NCBI RefSeq assembly: GCF_004339085.1
Contig: NZ_SMFX01000001.1
Location: forward strand, 669,227-733,226
Length of the DNA: 64,000 nt
Reading direction: 5' to 3'
From: Thiogranum longum
Lineage (GTDB): Bacteria; Pseudomonadota; Gammaproteobacteria; DSM-19610
Shown: one piece after another, positions 20,064 through 30,211 of the stretch
How the letters are laid out: every line of letters begins with the position of its first letter
How positions within the stretch are numbered: position 1 is the stretch's first letter
Position numbers and translations under genes: made by a program
The notes under the pieces: generated by a model
Databases searched by the model: none
What the model saw: only the letters and a program-made list of their open reading frames with translations
Told to the model about the DNA's origin: nothing

Positions 20064-22147
20064 GCGACTTCCCCGGTGAAATCGTAGCTGAGTGTTTCGC
20101 TTGGCTCTTGCAGGAAGTTACCCTGGATAAAGTTGATGCCGCTCTGCCAGAGAACAGCCAGGCTGTGTGCATCCTGAACATATTCTGCAATACATTGCTT
20201 GTTCATCGAATTGGCAGTGTCCAGTATCGATTTCACCATTGCCTGGTTATCAGTATCACTGGCCAGATTGTGGATGAAAGAACCATCTATCTTCAGATAA
20301 TCGACCGGCATATGCTTGAGTAACTGGAAGGAGTTCGGGCTGGTGCCGAAGTGCTCCAGTACGGATTTACAGTGCAGTTCCTGCAATGCCTTGGCAAAGC
20401 TTTTCGCCTGTTTCAGATGTTGGGAAGCGATTTTTTCGGAGAGCTCGAATACCAGTGCGTCACCCGGCAGGCGATGTTCTTTCAGGCTGTTACTGACAAA
20501 ATCCACCAGTTTTTCATCCAGCAGTGTTTGCCCCGAGACCTTGATAAAAAACTGGGTGTCTGAGCCCTGTGAGCGATGTTCCGATAGCGTCTTGATAGCA
20601 TTCTCGATAACCCAAAAGTCGATTTCTGCAGTCTGACCGGTTTGCTCGGCAATTGGCAGGAACTGACTGGGCAGAATATGTTCTTCCTCATCGTTAATCA
20701 TGCGCAGCAGGACTTCGTATTTCTCACTGGTATCGCCCTGCAGGCTGACAATTGGCTGGAAAAGCAGCCGGAACTGGTTGTGTTCCAGTGCATCCTTTAT
20801 CAAGGCATGCATTTGCTGGTCGCGTTCCTTGCCGATTTTCTCGTCGACCACCGGGTTGTGCAAATGGATCTTGTTACCGCCCGAGGAACGGGCAACCTCA
20901 CAGGCCAGGTCTGCACGGGAAATAACTTCGTGAGCTGACGGCGAACTTTCACTGATAATGCTCATGCCGATACTGCAGGTTGTCGTTATTGATTTTCCTT
21001 CAATGTCGGCAATGTGGTCTTCGATAGACTGGCGAAGATTTCCCCCTAATGCAGAAATTGATTCGTGGTCGCAATCCTTGCGCAGGATGGCGAAAGAGTG
21101 ATCACCAAAGCGTGCGACAATATCAGTGTCCTGTGTGTGCTCACGCATCAGGTCGGCGATGTCGCTGATGACCATGTCTGCCGCACCTATGCCAATGTTA
21201 TCCTTGATGTCCTTGAAGTTGTCTACCAGCAGGTAAATCAACGCGGCATTTTCCGAACCGCTTACGGCATTTGTAACAGCCAGCTCAAGCTCTTCGATAA
21301 AGTACTGGCGATTAAACAGGCCGGTGAGTACATCCTGTTTGCTGAGGAATTTGATTTTTTGTTCAAGCTCCTTGCTGGATCCTGCCTGGTTGCGAATGAT
21401 GATCTGTGTACAGGCCTCGCCTTCAATGCTGGCAGGAGAGAACTCCATTAAAGCATCGAACTGTTTCCCGTCAGGCAGCTGTCCGTGTGTCTTCAATGAA
21501 TCTTCCGTGGCTTCTTCCTTGCTGAAATTGCGCAGAAATTCCTTGAATTTTCCGTGCTCTTCCGGTGCAACCATATCGAGAATCGGCGTGCCTTCAATCT
21601 CATCGATGTTTTCAAAACCAAACATTTCCAGGTAGGAACTGTTGGCGAAGATATGCATGCCTTCGTGTACGTAGGCAATGGCATCACGTGAGCTTTCCAT
21701 CAGCGAGCGGGCGCGCTTCTCGCTTTCGTGGAAACGGGCTTCGAAATTATGACCCTTGCTGGTTGAGCTGAGTTGGCGTAGTTCGCGCTGGGCAACCAGT
21801 TGCAGGTGCTCGGGCTGGTCGTAAGAACACAGGTCGGACGCACCCTGACGCATGGCCTCGATAATTTCAGCCTCATCGGCTGTTTCGCCGATAGCGACCA
21901 ATGGAGCAGGGACTTCACGTTGTTTCAGAAGAGCGGCTATATCGGGGAGTGATGCCGATTCCAGTCCCATGGCACACAGCACAAGATCCGGAATATGTTT
22001 GTCCAGCAGGGTATTTATGCCATTACAGTCTTCAGCATAGTCCAGGCGGGATGCCTGCCCGGCATTTCTTAGGATATTGGCAAGGGCTTCTGCATCGTTG
22101 CGGGATTCCTCAACGATCAGCAGACGCAGAGTTTGGTCCTTGTCCAT
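20060..22147 (-). CDS. fimX: FimX-like c-di-GMP receptor (degenerate REC-PAS-GGDEF-EAL)
   Basis: The 695 residues have the same order and length as Pseudomonas aeruginosa FimX (691): a degenerate receiver (1-125) starting RLLIVEESRNDAE, a PAS domain (about 145-255), GGDEF (about 265-430) and EAL (445-690). The GGDEF signature is GDHSF (348-352), too altered for cyclase activity. EAL reads EVL (478-480) and DDFGTG reads EHFGTS (598-603), so phosphodiesterase activity is unlikely, while LLFQPIV and LKIDGSFI remain. FimX binds c-di-GMP through its EAL domain and promotes type IV pilus assembly and twitching. The ATG at 22147 places MDKDQTLRLLIVEE at the start; the open frame upstream is ignored. 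Confidence 0.88.
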   Translation of the reverse strand: MDKDQTLRLLIVEESRNDAEALANILRNAGQASRLDYAEDCNGINTLLDKHIPDLVLCAMGLESASLPDIAALLKQREVPAPLVAIGETADEAEIIEAMRQGASDLCSYDQPEHLQLVAQRELRQLSSTSKGHNFEARFHESEKRARSLMESSRDAIAYVHEGMHIFANSSYLEMFGFENIDEIEGTPILDMVAPEEHGKFKEFLRNFSKEEATEDSLKTHGQLPDGKQFDALMEFSPASIEGEACTQIIIRNQAGSSKELEQKIKFLSKQDVLTGLFNRQYFIEELELAVTNAVSGSENAALIYLLVDNFKDIKDNIGIGAADMVISDIADLMREHTQDTDIVARFGDHSFAILRKDCDHESISALGGNLRQSIEDHIADIEGKSITTTCSIGMSIISESSPSAHEVISRADLACEVARSSGGNKIHLHNPVVDEKIGKERDQQMHALIKDALEHNQFRLLFQPIVSLQGDTSEKYEVLLRMINDEEEHILPSQFLPIAEQTGQTAEIDFWVIENAIKTLSEHRSQGSDTQFFIKVSGQTLLDEKLVDFVSNSLKEHRLPGDALVFELSEKIASQHLKQAKSFAKALQELHCKSVLEHFGTSPNSFQLLKHMPVDYLKIDGSFIHNLASDTDNQAMVKSILDTANSMNKQCIAEYVQDAHSLAVLWQSGINFIQGNFLQEPSETLSYDFTGEVA

Positions 22148-22369
22148 AGGGTATAGTGCTCCTGAATTCAGTTTTTTCTCGCCAGCTGTTTTGGCTGGTA
22201 GTGCGCTTACATTGTTTCGGCAGCATGGGCTACATTCTTTACCTCCTGATCGTGACCAAATAGCCATTCCTGCTGGCGTCGTAACCCCTTTTACATAAAC
22301 AGGTTTCCTGCTAGCATGAAGACATACGGCCAGCCTATGAGGCCGCACAGGACCAGCCGGGGACAGGGT

Positions 22370-22891
22370 ATGCAACAGATCAGGGTGCGGGCTGAAACTC
22401 CCGACGACTTCAGCGCGATTGATGTCGTGAATCTCAGTGCTTTTGAAGGTGAGGCCGAGGCGCAACTCATTGGTGAATTACGAAAGTCACCAACCTTCAT
22501 ACCGGACCTGTCGCTGGTGGCAGAGCTCAATGGCCGTATTGTTGGCCATGTGGTGTTGTCCAGGGTCAAGCTTGTTTCCGATCAGGGTGAAAGCGAAATA
22601 CTTGCACTGGGTCCGATGTCGGTCGTGCCCTCGCAATCACACCGGGGTATTGGCTCGGAACTTATCGATGCTGCCGTTGCACGAGCCAAACCGCTTTGCT
22701 ACAACGCCATCGTGGTGGCCGGGCACCCCGATTATTACTTGCGCTTCGGATTCAGGCCGGCATCTGAATGGGGCGTGACCTGTAATCTGCCAATACCGGA
22801 TGATGCCCTGACGGCAATGGAATTGGTCGATGGTGCCCTGTCAGGTGGGGGAGTTGTCGAGTATCCCGACTTGTTCAAGGCATTATTCTAG
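22370..22891 (+). CDS. GNAT family N-acetyltransferase (YhbS-like)
   Basis: The 173-residue product has the GNAT fold: an N-terminal IRVRAETPDDFSAIDVVNLSAF, the acetyl-CoA motif A region LGPMSVVPSQSHRGIGSELIDAAV with the Q/RxxGxG/A-like SHRGIGS pyrophosphate loop, and the closing VVAGHPDYYLRFGFRPASEWG. The latter block is typical of the YhbS branch. The acceptor is unknown. I chose the ATG at 22370, just after GGGGACAGGG, over the ATG at 22316. Its stop codon touches the MITE-like element that follows. Confidence 0.88.
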   Translation: MQQIRVRAETPDDFSAIDVVNLSAFEGEAEAQLIGELRKSPTFIPDLSLVAELNGRIVGHVVLSRVKLVSDQGESEILALGPMSVVPSQSHRGIGSELIDAAVARAKPLCYNAIVVAGHPDYYLRFGFRPASEWGVTCNLPIPDDALTAMELVDGALSGGGVVEYPDLFKALF

Positions 22892-23026
22892 GGGAACTCT
22901 GATTAATTCATATTCCGTCATTCTGGCGTATGCCAGAATCCGGTGGTTTCAATGAGATGGATGCCGGTACCGGATCGAGTCCGGCACAGGCTCTGCGCTG
23001 GCATGACGGATTAATCAGAGGTTCCC
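22892..23026. repeat. MITE-like element with terminal inverted repeats
   Basis: The 135-base segment is bounded by GGGAACTCTGATTAAT (22892-22907) and its inverse ATTAATCAGAGGTTCCC (23010-23026), differing by one inserted base. A second inner pair, TCCGTCAT (22914-22921) and ATGACGGA (23003-23010), extends the symmetry. There is no coding capacity. It has the look of a miniature transposable or palindromic repeat found in several copies per genome. It starts one base after the GNAT stop and could act as its terminator. Confidence 0.7.
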
Positions 23027-23074
23027 TGGAAAAGCCTCTGTTTTCCTGCTATCCGGTATGGACCGGTGTCAAGG

Positions 23075-24871
23075 CTACAACAGCTCCCAGACATCATCGA
23101 AGTCGCTACTCATCGTTTTTGAAGCGGGTTTCTTTTGACCGGGGAGCTTTATTTCGCCCAGTGCCGTGAACTGGAACTGGGCAAAGCTGCCGGTGTTCTC
23201 CACCAGTTTTGTCAGCTCAACGCGGACATTTTTTCCATGGCAGTTGATAACGGCCGAGTCACCGACCCTGAAGGGTGGTGAGGGCAGCAACAGGGTTGCG
23301 CTCTGCTGTATGCTGGCAATTTCAGGTAGCAGCAAGCCGCGGGTAAATTCATGGTTTTTCGTTCCCCGCTGTTCAGGCTGTCCGGCAATTGCAACGGCGC
23401 CCGGTGACAGCATTTGTACACCGAGTTCCAGCCCGCGTTTGTCGGCAAATTTCAGCCAGCGAATTACGCCCAGCCGCCAGTGAAATGTATCCGGGTCACT
23501 TTCTTCACGGATTCCCAGCAATTCGCCTACCTGGGCACGGGTGGTTTCAAGGTTGTCCCACAACAGGCAGTATCCGCCGGCGCTGATATTGACCATTTTC
23601 CAGTTCTGGGTGCGGTGGCTGGTGTTGATCTGCATCCCGGAAGCCGCACGGGCTACAGCCGTTTCCAGATTGGAGGGCAGCGCTTCTCCTTCAATCCGGT
23701 AGTTCATTTCCCACACGTCAGGCATATTACCTTCGCTTGCCCTTACATCACGTGCGCCAAAGCTGGCAGGTTCCTGAATATGCGGGACGGGCCCCGGGTC
23801 GGCGGAAAGATCGGTGTGACACTTTTTGCTGACGGGTGTCTGGTTGAAGACGGCCTCGCCACTGACAAAATAGTGGATAGAACTCAACCCCATCGACACG
23901 ATGACCTGTGACTGGTCTTTTACACGGGAATAACGGCGTTTTGGCATAACACCCCATACCAGCATCAGGTGCTTGATTGTGGACAGTTTAATGCCGGTCG
24001 GGCGACTTTCCCGGGTTTCGCTTATGGCCTTGCGGGCATGCTCTGCAAGGCGGCCTGTATCCAGGGTTCGGGTAGTACCGCAATTCTCGTTGGTATCCCT
24101 GAGGACAAGATAACTGGGAGGCTCATCGCTATCCAGATTTACGGAAAAGAGTGCGTTCGGTTTTTCTTCGAGCATTTTAAGGTCGCTGAATTTTGCCCAG
24201 TCTTCCAGTGCATTATAGATATCTTCAGCTTCACCATGGCGAAGGCGATAAGGGCAGGCCAGCGCGAGCAGTAAAATTTGTTTGTAGCAGTCTGTGACAG
24301 TTGATGTGTGTTGAACGGCCGCAACAACGTCCATGACTTTATTGCGATGCAGGCCGTTGCTTTCTGCGTAGCGATATAACGAATGAATTTCCAGCCAGAC
24401 CGATTCCGGGTAAGGCTCGTAAACCTGGAAGGCTTTAAGCAACACGACACCAAGCAGCTTTACTGACCGGTGAATGGCAGTGACCAGCAACTTCCTGTCC
24501 TTGCGGCCTACGCCGGCAATCTGCTCCATAACCAGCACCTTGTACCCGGTGGCCAGCGCATGGGTGATTTCACGTGACAGATGTGCAATCTTCAGATTTT
24601 TCATCATTGGCGGCAGTGGTTTGCCGACAACGTGTTTTTTCATGTGGTCTGTGACGAAGCGAACCGGTTCCTGGAGGAGTTCAAGCGTCTTGAAGCGTTG
24701 CTGGGCAGGAATATCCTGGTGGTTGAGATCGTTCAGTGCCTCGAACAGCAATTTAGTTGTTTCTCCCACATTGGCCATGGGAAGGCGCTCAATCCAGTTT
24801 TTTACACTGCTTGGCTGGCTGTCGAATGAGCCGTTTTTCGGGCTGGTACGGTTCGGTACTGAAAGTTGCAT
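23075..24871 (-). CDS. PilZ-type protein, about 600 residues
   Basis: Long soluble protein with a helical N-terminal two-thirds (for example NWIERLPMANVGETTKLLFEALNDLN at about 25-50) and a PilZ-like C-terminal third around residues 425-530, marked by WKMVNISAGGYCLLWD and a final beta-rich segment PPFRVGDSAVINCHGKNVRVEL. The N-I-S-A-G-G motif stands for the D/NxSxxG of PilZ, but a clear RxxxR is not evident, so c-di-GMP binding is uncertain. Proteins of this design occur in many gammaproteobacteria with pili or flagella. The ATG at 24871 is preferred over a TTG two codons upstream. It stands alone near the FimX-like gene. Confidence 0.72.
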   Translation of the reverse strand: MQLSVPNRTSPKNGSFDSQPSSVKNWIERLPMANVGETTKLLFEALNDLNHQDIPAQQRFKTLELLQEPVRFVTDHMKKHVVGKPLPPMMKNLKIAHLSREITHALATGYKVLVMEQIAGVGRKDRKLLVTAIHRSVKLLGVVLLKAFQVYEPYPESVWLEIHSLYRYAESNGLHRNKVMDVVAAVQHTSTVTDCYKQILLLALACPYRLRHGEAEDIYNALEDWAKFSDLKMLEEKPNALFSVNLDSDEPPSYLVLRDTNENCGTTRTLDTGRLAEHARKAISETRESRPTGIKLSTIKHLMLVWGVMPKRRYSRVKDQSQVIVSMGLSSIHYFVSGEAVFNQTPVSKKCHTDLSADPGPVPHIQEPASFGARDVRASEGNMPDVWEMNYRIEGEALPSNLETAVARAASGMQINTSHRTQNWKMVNISAGGYCLLWDNLETTRAQVGELLGIREESDPDTFHWRLGVIRWLKFADKRGLELGVQMLSPGAVAIAGQPEQRGTKNHEFTRGLLLPEIASIQQSATLLLPSPPFRVGDSAVINCHGKNVRVELTKLVENTGSFAQFQFTALGEIKLPGQKKPASKTMSSDFDDVWELL

Positions 24872-25076
24872 GGGCAATTCGTCCGCTGGTTATTTTTGCA
24901 TGGCGGGAAGCAGGCGTGCTGCTGCCATAATGGCATCCCGTATCCGGGCTATCGTCATGTCGCGGGAAAACTGAATAGCCGCAGGGTGTTGCGAGACGTC
25001 AGGGGTATGCCTGTTCAATACGAATAAAAACCGGGATACAGGGGTGTTTTTTTCGGTGGCTTGTTGCCGGGATGTA

Positions 25077-26081
25077 CTAGAGGGGGATTTTCGCGCTTTC
25101 TCCGGGTATTTCTCTGACCAGTCGTGGAATGAGGTAACCCGATGTCAGGGAACGTATTTTTCCCATCAGTTGTTGTGCCTCTATATCACTGACAGCGAAA
25201 TGGCTGGCACCCTGAACCGGGTCCAGCTGGTGCAGGTAGTAGGGCAGGACGCCGGCCTCGAACAGTCGCTGGCCAAGCTTGCACAAGGTTATAGCGTCAT
25301 CATTCACACCCCGCAGCAGGACGGACTGGTTGAGCAAGGTGGCGCCGGCTGCTTTCATTTGCTGCATGGCGCTTGCCACCACAGCGTTGATTTCGTTGGC
25401 ATGGTTGCAATGGATCACCACGACGATGCGTAGACGGGTGGTCGACATCCAGTCGAGCAATGCACTGTCGACGCGTTCCGGCAGCACAACCGGAACGCGG
25501 CTATGTAGTCGCAGCGTAGTCAGATGGGGGATCAGTTCCAGCTCCTCGACCATATCCTTCAGTCGGGCATCAGTCAGCGTCAAGGGGTCGCCGCCGCTTA
25601 GAATTACCTCACTGATCTGTTCGCGCTGTGCCAGGTAGTCCAGTGTGGCGGGCCAGTGTTCGCGGGTCGGATTGGCTTCGTTGTAAGGGTAATGACGGCG
25701 GAAGCAATAGCGACAGTTCACCGCGCAGGCACCGGTCAGCGTCAGTAATACGCGCCCGGGGTATTTGTGCAGAAGGCCGGGGACCGGCATGGCATTCTGT
25801 TCCTCCAGCGGGTCGACTTCGTAGCCGGGTGCTTCGACCAGTTCCTCGCCGAGTGGCAGTATTTGCCTGAGCAGGGGGTCATCGGGGTCGCCCCGGCGCA
25901 TGCGTTGTACAAAGCCGACCGGTACGCGCAGGCGAAACTGCCGTGCAGCACTTTTTGCCTTTGGCAGCAGGGCCCGTGGCAAATCCAGCAGTTCCCACAG
26001 TGTTTCCACATCGGTGATGCACTGGCCCAGCAGCGTCTGCCAGAGGGGCGGCTGTTGCCGTTGCAGGCTTCGCGGTATCAT
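25077..26081 (-). CDS. epmB: EF-P (R)-beta-lysine formation enzyme EpmB (lysine 2,3-aminomutase family)
   Basis: Radical-SAM, PLP-dependent enzyme converting L-lysine to (R)-beta-lysine for EF-P modification. The 334 residues show the Fe-S motif C119-x3-C123-x2-C126 ([11 protein letters not shown]), the LSGGDPLTL motif, and near the C-terminus GESAKIPL, where K331 matches the PLP lysine. The length suits E. coli EpmB (342). The ATG at 26081 diverges from efp, whose start lies 42 bases away, so they share a promoter region. epmA follows efp, giving a complete epmB/efp/epmA set. Confidence 0.95.
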   Translation of the reverse strand: MIPRSLQRQQPPLWQTLLGQCITDVETLWELLDLPRALLPKAKSAARQFRLRVPVGFVQRMRRGDPDDPLLRQILPLGEELVEAPGYEVDPLEEQNAMPVPGLLHKYPGRVLLTLTGACAVNCRYCFRRHYPYNEANPTREHWPATLDYLAQREQISEVILSGGDPLTLTDARLKDMVEELELIPHLTTLRLHSRVPVVLPERVDSALLDWMSTTRLRIVVVIHCNHANEINAVVASAMQQMKAAGATLLNQSVLLRGVNDDAITLCKLGQRLFEAGVLPYYLHQLDPVQGASHFAVSDIEAQQLMGKIRSLTSGYLIPRLVREIPGESAKIPL

Positions 26082-26123
26082 ACGGCTCCAGTTTTTCCTG
26101 ATATCGACAACACAAGGTGCTCC

Positions 26124-26693
26124 ATGGCGACCTACAGTACAAATGAATTCAAGGGCGGTCTGAAGATTATGCTCGATAACGACCCCTGTTCCATCATTGA
26201 AAACGAGTTTGTGAAGCCTGGCAAGGGCCAGGCATTCAACCGGGTGAAAATCCGCAATCTCAAGACCGGTCGGGTCATTGAGCGTACTTTCAAATCGGGT
26301 GAGACAGTGGAAGCGGCGGATGTCATGGAAACCGATATGCAGTACCTGTACAGCGATGGCGAGTTCTGGCACTTCATGGATCCGGACAGCTATGAGCAGA
26401 TAGCCGCCGGTGAAGCGGCAGTGGCCGAGGCGAAGAAATGGCTTAAGGAGCAGGACTCCTGCCTGGTCACCCTGTGGGACGGTGTACCGATTAGTATAAC
26501 GCCACCAAACTTTGTGGAACTGGAAGTCACGGAAACCGACCCCGGGGTCCGCGGTGATACCTCGGGCGGCGGAGGCAAGCCGGCTACGCTACAGACCGGC
26601 GCGGTAGTGCGCGTCCCGCTGTTCATCGATGTCGGAGAAATCGTCAAGGTTGATACCCGTACCGGCGAATACGTCGGCCGTGCCAGGGACTGA
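26124..26693 (+). CDS. efp: Elongation factor P
   Basis: Ribosome-associated factor that relieves stalling at polyproline. The 189 residues (E. coli 188) begin [17 protein letters not shown] and carry the modified-lysine loop KPGKGQAF with K34 at the tip. The OB domains and the ending [17 protein letters not shown] are intact. K34 should be beta-lysylated by the EpmA and EpmB encoded on both sides. The longer open frame upstream is ignored because it would overlap epmB antisense. Confidence 0.98.
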   Translation: MATYSTNEFKGGLKIMLDNDPCSIIENEFVKPGKGQAFNRVKIRNLKTGRVIERTFKSGETVEAADVMETDMQYLYSDGEFWHFMDPDSYEQIAAGEAAVAEAKKWLKEQDSCLVTLWDGVPISITPPNFVELEVTETDPGVRGDTSGGGGKPATLQTGAVVRVPLFIDVGEIVKVDTRTGEYVGRARD

Positions 26694-27681
26694 TATCCCT
26701 GCAGACTGGCGACCCGGTGCCAGTAAGAAAGTGCTGCTGTTGCGGGCCACAGTAATGGCGCGTATCCGCGGTTTCTTCCATGAGCGGAATGTGCTGGAGG
26801 TTGATACCCCGCAACTGGCATCGGCGGCTACAACCGATCCGGCCATTGACTCCTTTCAGACTGATTACACCGGACCCGGAGCGGCACATGGCAAGCCACT
26901 TTACCTGTGCAGTTCCCCCGAGTTCTTCATGAAGCGATTACTTGCCGCAGGAAGTGGAGCGATTTTCCAGCTTGCGCACGTGTTCCGTAACGGCGAGCAC
27001 GGTGCGCGGCATAATCCTGAATTCATGATGCTGGAGTGGTACCGGCCGGGGTTTGACCATCATGCGCTGATGGACGAAATAGATGACTTGCTGGTCGAGG
27101 TCCTTGACGGGCTGGTCGATTATCGCGCTGCCCGTCGCATCGGTTACCGGGACTGGTTTTTAGAAGAAACCGGACTCGATCCCTGGCTTGATGATACCTG
27201 CGCATTCCGGGGGTTTGCCTCGGAAAAGCTTGGAATAGAGACATTACCGGCCCTTGATGATACAGATCGGGACGGCTGGCTGGACCTGGTTGTGACGCAC
27301 TGGCTGGAGCCGCGGCTCGGCCACAAAACACAGTTTGTATATGACTATCCGCCGTCGCAGGCATCACTGGCGCGGGTGAGGAATGGGCGCTACCCGGTGG
27401 CCGAGCGCTTCGAGCTGTATGCCGGCGGTGTAGAACTTGCAAACGGGTTTCACGAACTGACAGATGCAAAAGAGCAAGCGCAGCGATTTGAGGCAGAGAA
27501 CCGATGCCGTGTACAGCGCGGACAGGCAGAAATGCCGGTAGATGCTGCCCTGATCGGCGCGCTCGCGCACGGTCTGCCGGAGTGCAGTGGTGTGGCGCTT
27601 GGGTTTGACCGTTTACTGATGCTCGCTACCGGTGCATCTGCAATCGATGCTGTTATGCCGTTTGGTCTGGACCATGTCTGA
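26680..27681 (+). CDS. epmA: EF-P-lysine ligase EpmA (GenX/PoxA)
   Basis: Class II lysyl-tRNA-synthetase-like enzyme that attaches (R)-beta-lysine to EF-P K34. It has motif 2 ([23 protein letters not shown]) and motif 3 ([14 protein letters not shown]), and lacks the anticodon-binding domain, as expected. The GTG at 26680 gives 333 residues (E. coli 325), with 24 residues before the first conserved helix. An earlier GTG at 26629 would overlap efp by 65 bases. The start overlaps the efp stop by 14 bases, so the genes are coupled. The 3' end overlaps trmJ by 8 bases. Confidence 0.94.
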   Translation: MPGTDIPADWRPGASKKVLLLRATVMARIRGFFHERNVLEVDTPQLASAATTDPAIDSFQTDYTGPGAAHGKPLYLCSSPEFFMKRLLAAGSGAIFQLAHVFRNGEHGARHNPEFMMLEWYRPGFDHHALMDEIDDLLVEVLDGLVDYRAARRIGYRDWFLEETGLDPWLDDTCAFRGFASEKLGIETLPALDDTDRDGWLDLVVTHWLEPRLGHKTQFVYDYPPSQASLARVRNGRYPVAERFELYAGGVELANGFHELTDAKEQAQRFEAENRCRVQRGQAEMPVDAALIGALAHGLPECSGVALGFDRLLMLATGASAIDAVMPFGLDHV

Positions 27682-28414
27682 AAACATGCTGCAACCGGCT
27701 GTCGTGCTGATCGAAACCAGTCATCCCGGCAACATCGGTGCGACCGCACGCGCCATGAAAAACATGGGCCTGCGGGATCTGCGGTTGGTCAATCCCAAAC
27801 AGTTTCCCTGTGCCGAGGCCACAGCGCGTGCCTCAGGTGCAGACGATGTGCTGGCTGCTGTACGACAGTTTGATTCTATTGAGGCGGCAATCGCTGGCGC
27901 GACACTGGTTGTCGGTGCCAGTGCGCGTAGCCGTTCACTGCCAGTGCCGATACTGGATCCCCGGCGTTGTGCGGAACAGGTATGCACCCACCCGGATACC
28001 GGCAGGGTGGCGATTTTGTTTGGTCGTGAACGTACCGGTCTGACCAATGAAGAGCTGGATCTCTGTCATTATCTGGTGCAGATACCGGTGAACCCTGAGT
28101 ATCCTTCACTGAACATCGCTGCTGCTGTACAGGTCATTTGTTACGAATTGCGTGTGGCTGCACTGGCTGGCGCCGGCACTTCACAGTCTGACATCGACAG
28201 GGATTACGCCACATCCGAACAAATGGAGCAGTTTTACCGGCACCTGGAGCAGACGCTGGTCGAGCTGGAGTTCCTTGATCCGGATAACCCCCGCCAGTTA
28301 ATGCGCCGCCTGCGCAGGCTTTTTAACCGCGCCCGTCCGGACCAGAACGAAATCAATATCCTGCGCGGTATCCTGACGGCCGCAAACCGGAAAGCCCCGG
28401 AAAACTCCGGTTAA
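27674..28414 (+). CDS. trmJ: tRNA (Cm32/Um32) 2'-O-methyltransferase TrmJ
   Basis: SPOUT-family methyltransferase acting on position 32 of the tRNA anticodon loop. The 246 residues start [33 protein letters not shown], the typical N-terminus, and contain the knot motifs ILFGRERTGLTNEEL and IPVNPEYPSLNIAAAVQV that bind SAM. The ATG lies inside the last codons of epmA. In E. coli trmJ precedes iscR; here cysE is inserted between them. Confidence 0.96.
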   Translation: MSENMLQPAVVLIETSHPGNIGATARAMKNMGLRDLRLVNPKQFPCAEATARASGADDVLAAVRQFDSIEAAIAGATLVVGASARSRSLPVPILDPRRCAEQVCTHPDTGRVAILFGRERTGLTNEELDLCHYLVQIPVNPEYPSLNIAAAVQVICYELRVAALAGAGTSQSDIDRDYATSEQMEQFYRHLEQTLVELEFLDPDNPRQLMRRLRRLFNRARPDQNEINILRGILTAANRKAPENSG

Positions 28415-28430
28415 CCTGCCAGACGGGTGT

Positions 28431-28531
28431 CATTGCGAGCGAAGCGAAGCCATCTTTTCACGTCTCGCGCCAGCCTGACAGAGATGGCTCCGCAATGCCC
28501 GTAGCGACCCTGCGGGCTTCATTACGGGCAG
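28431..28531. repeat. Palindromic intergenic repeat (CATTGCGAG type)
   Basis: CATTGCGAG...GCCATCT (28431-28455) is answered by AGATGGC...GCAATG (28482-28497), and then GCCCGTA...TACGGGC (about 28497-28531) makes a second hairpin. The sequence strongly resembles the CATTGCGAGCGAAGCGAAGC repeat scattered through many proteobacterial genomes. It is non-coding and separates trmJ from cysE. Part of the stem could end trmJ transcription. Confidence 0.65.
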
Positions 28532-28641
28532 TAAATCTTTCGGATCAAGGCATCGGAATGAAGCGGGTTCAAAACCGGATGAATTGGCGCGCTGGCAGAA
28601 GGTGCCTATAATGAACTGCTTATTTCCGGACCGGGTGATTT

Positions 28642-29487
28642 ATGTGGGAGCGAATGCGGGAAGACCTCAACTGCGTATTTGATCGCGACCCGGCCGCGCG
28701 CACCCGGTTTGAAGTTATTACCACCTACCCGGGTTTTCATGCGGTGATGATGCACCGTCTCACGCATGTTCTGTGGAACAACGGGCTGCCATTGCTGGCC
28801 CGGGTGCTGTCCAATCTCACCCGCTGGCTTACCGGTATCGAAATCCACCCGGGGGCGACTATCGGGCGACGTTTCTTCATCGATCATGGCATGGGAGTGG
28901 TTATTGGCGAAACTGCCGAGATCGGGGATGACTGCACCCTCTACCACGGTGTCACACTGGGTGGTACCAGCTGGGAGAAGGGTAAACGTCACCCGACATT
29001 GGGTAATGACGTGGTGATTGGTGCAGGCGCGAAGGTGCTGGGGCCAATTCTTATCGGTGATGATGTCCGTATTGGTTCCAACGCTGTTGTCGTCAAGGAT
29101 ATCCACGAAGGTTCCACGGTAGTTGGTGTGCCCGGGCGCGTGGTAGGTGGTACGCGCACTGACCAGCAAAAGCGCCGCGAGGCCATTGCCAGGAAAATGG
29201 GCTTCGATGCCTATGGTAGTACACAGGACATGCCTGACCCGGTCGCCAATGCGATCAACAACATGCTCGACCACATTCATGTCATGGACAAGCGTTTGGA
29301 AGAGATGTGCCGTAGTTTGAAGAGTCTCGGCGCCGAGGTGGGGGATATGCAGATGCCGGATCTTGGCGCCTGCGAGCTGGATAGCCAGGCGACCTGCGCT
29401 ACGCCTCCCATCGAAACCGGTGAAGATGAGCCGGAATCCGTGGCGGATGAAAATTCTGGCAGCGAGGATGACAGCAAAGCGAATTGA
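28642..29487 (+). CDS. cysE: Serine O-acetyltransferase
   Basis: Makes O-acetylserine, the precursor of cysteine, which then feeds the desulfurases of the isc operon downstream. The N-terminal [25 protein letters not shown] is the short EpsC-type start, followed by the left-handed beta-helix with [31 protein letters not shown] and HGVTLGG. The 281 residues exceed the usual 240-270 because of an acidic tail ([17 protein letters not shown]) after about residue 245. In Pseudomonas and Azotobacter a cysE also precedes iscR. The sequence places it 216 bases ahead of iscR. Confidence 0.96.
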   Translation: MWERMREDLNCVFDRDPAARTRFEVITTYPGFHAVMMHRLTHVLWNNGLPLLARVLSNLTRWLTGIEIHPGATIGRRFFIDHGMGVVIGETAEIGDDCTLYHGVTLGGTSWEKGKRHPTLGNDVVIGAGAKVLGPILIGDDVRIGSNAVVVKDIHEGSTVVGVPGRVVGGTRTDQQKRREAIARKMGFDAYGSTQDMPDPVANAINNMLDHIHVMDKRLEEMCRSLKSLGAEVGDMQMPDLGACELDSQATCATPPIETGEDEPESVADENSGSEDDSKAN

Positions 29488-29636
29488 CCGGGTCTGGCGG
29501 CAGGAATAGCGGCCCGGAGTATGATCTTGCTGGTTAGAATCGCCCAAATTCCCTCGTTGCGGGAGGGATGTCCCTGTACATCAATGTGTTGTCTGTCAGT
29601 CCCCTGCAACCCCTGTTTCCGGCGGGTTGGTAATTC

Positions 29637-29666
29637 TTGACTGTTTTACTCAGTTATGGCACTTTA
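29637..29666 (+). promoter_or_regulatory. iscR promoter with type 1 IscR-binding site
   Basis: TTGACT (29637-29642) runs into TTTTACTCAG and TATGG, a close match to the type 1 IscR site that overlaps the -35 region of E. coli iscR. A weak -10 follows near 29661-29666. It lies about 40-65 bases before the iscR start. It implies that [2Fe-2S]-IscR represses its own operon here too. Confidence 0.75.
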
Positions 29667-29703
29667 GCAAGGTTTTCCAAGGCTTGAATAGAGGCAGGTT
29701 GGC

Positions 29704-30192
29704 ATGAAATTGACCAGCAAGGGGCGCTACGCCGTTACGGCAATGTTGGATCTGGCGCTGCACGCGAACCAGGGACCGATCACGTTGTCGGCAATTTCCG
29801 AGCGACAGGGCATTTCTCTCTCGTACCTGGAGCAACTTTTCACTCGCTTGCGCCGCAATGGACTGGTGTCCAGTACCCGCGGCCCCGGTGGCGGTTACCT
29901 GTTGAGTGGGGACGCAGCAAATATTGCGGTCGCCGACGTGGTAGCTGCAGTTGATGAAAGTGTCAACGCGACGCGCTGCGGAGGGCAGGAGAACTGCCAG
30001 GGCGGGCAGCGCTGCCTGACCCACGATTTGTGGACGGAACTCAGTGAACAGATTTTTACATTCCTGAGTGACATTTCACTGGCCCAACTGGTTGAGCAGG
30101 ATACTTCGGGGTCTGCGGGTACCGGAACAGCTGTAAAGCATGAGCTTGAGGTTGATGTTGTGCGCCCGGCCCCGACTTTGGAGTCGCGCTGA
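29704..30192 (+). CDS. iscR: Fe-S cluster assembly regulator IscR
   Basis: Rrf2-family winged-helix repressor sensing the Fe-S status of the cell. The 162 residues match E. coli IscR (162). The DNA-binding part [19 protein letters not shown]...[16 protein letters not shown] is complete, and the [2Fe-2S] ligands C92, C98, C104 and H107 fall at exactly the E. coli positions ([16 protein letters not shown]). The gene is preceded by its own type 1 site and followed 19 bases later by a cysteine desulfurase. Confidence 0.97.
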   Translation: MKLTSKGRYAVTAMLDLALHANQGPITLSAISERQGISLSYLEQLFTRLRRNGLVSSTRGPGGGYLLSGDAANIAVADVVAAVDESVNATRCGGQENCQGGQRCLTHDLWTELSEQIFTFLSDISLAQLVEQDTSGSAGTGTAVKHELEVDVVRPAPTLESR

Positions 30193-30211
30193 CGCGGACG
30201 GGGCAGCAGGC

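Noticed and set aside
28606..29547. 313-codon open frame on the minus strand
   Set aside because: It is antisense to cysE, which is certain.
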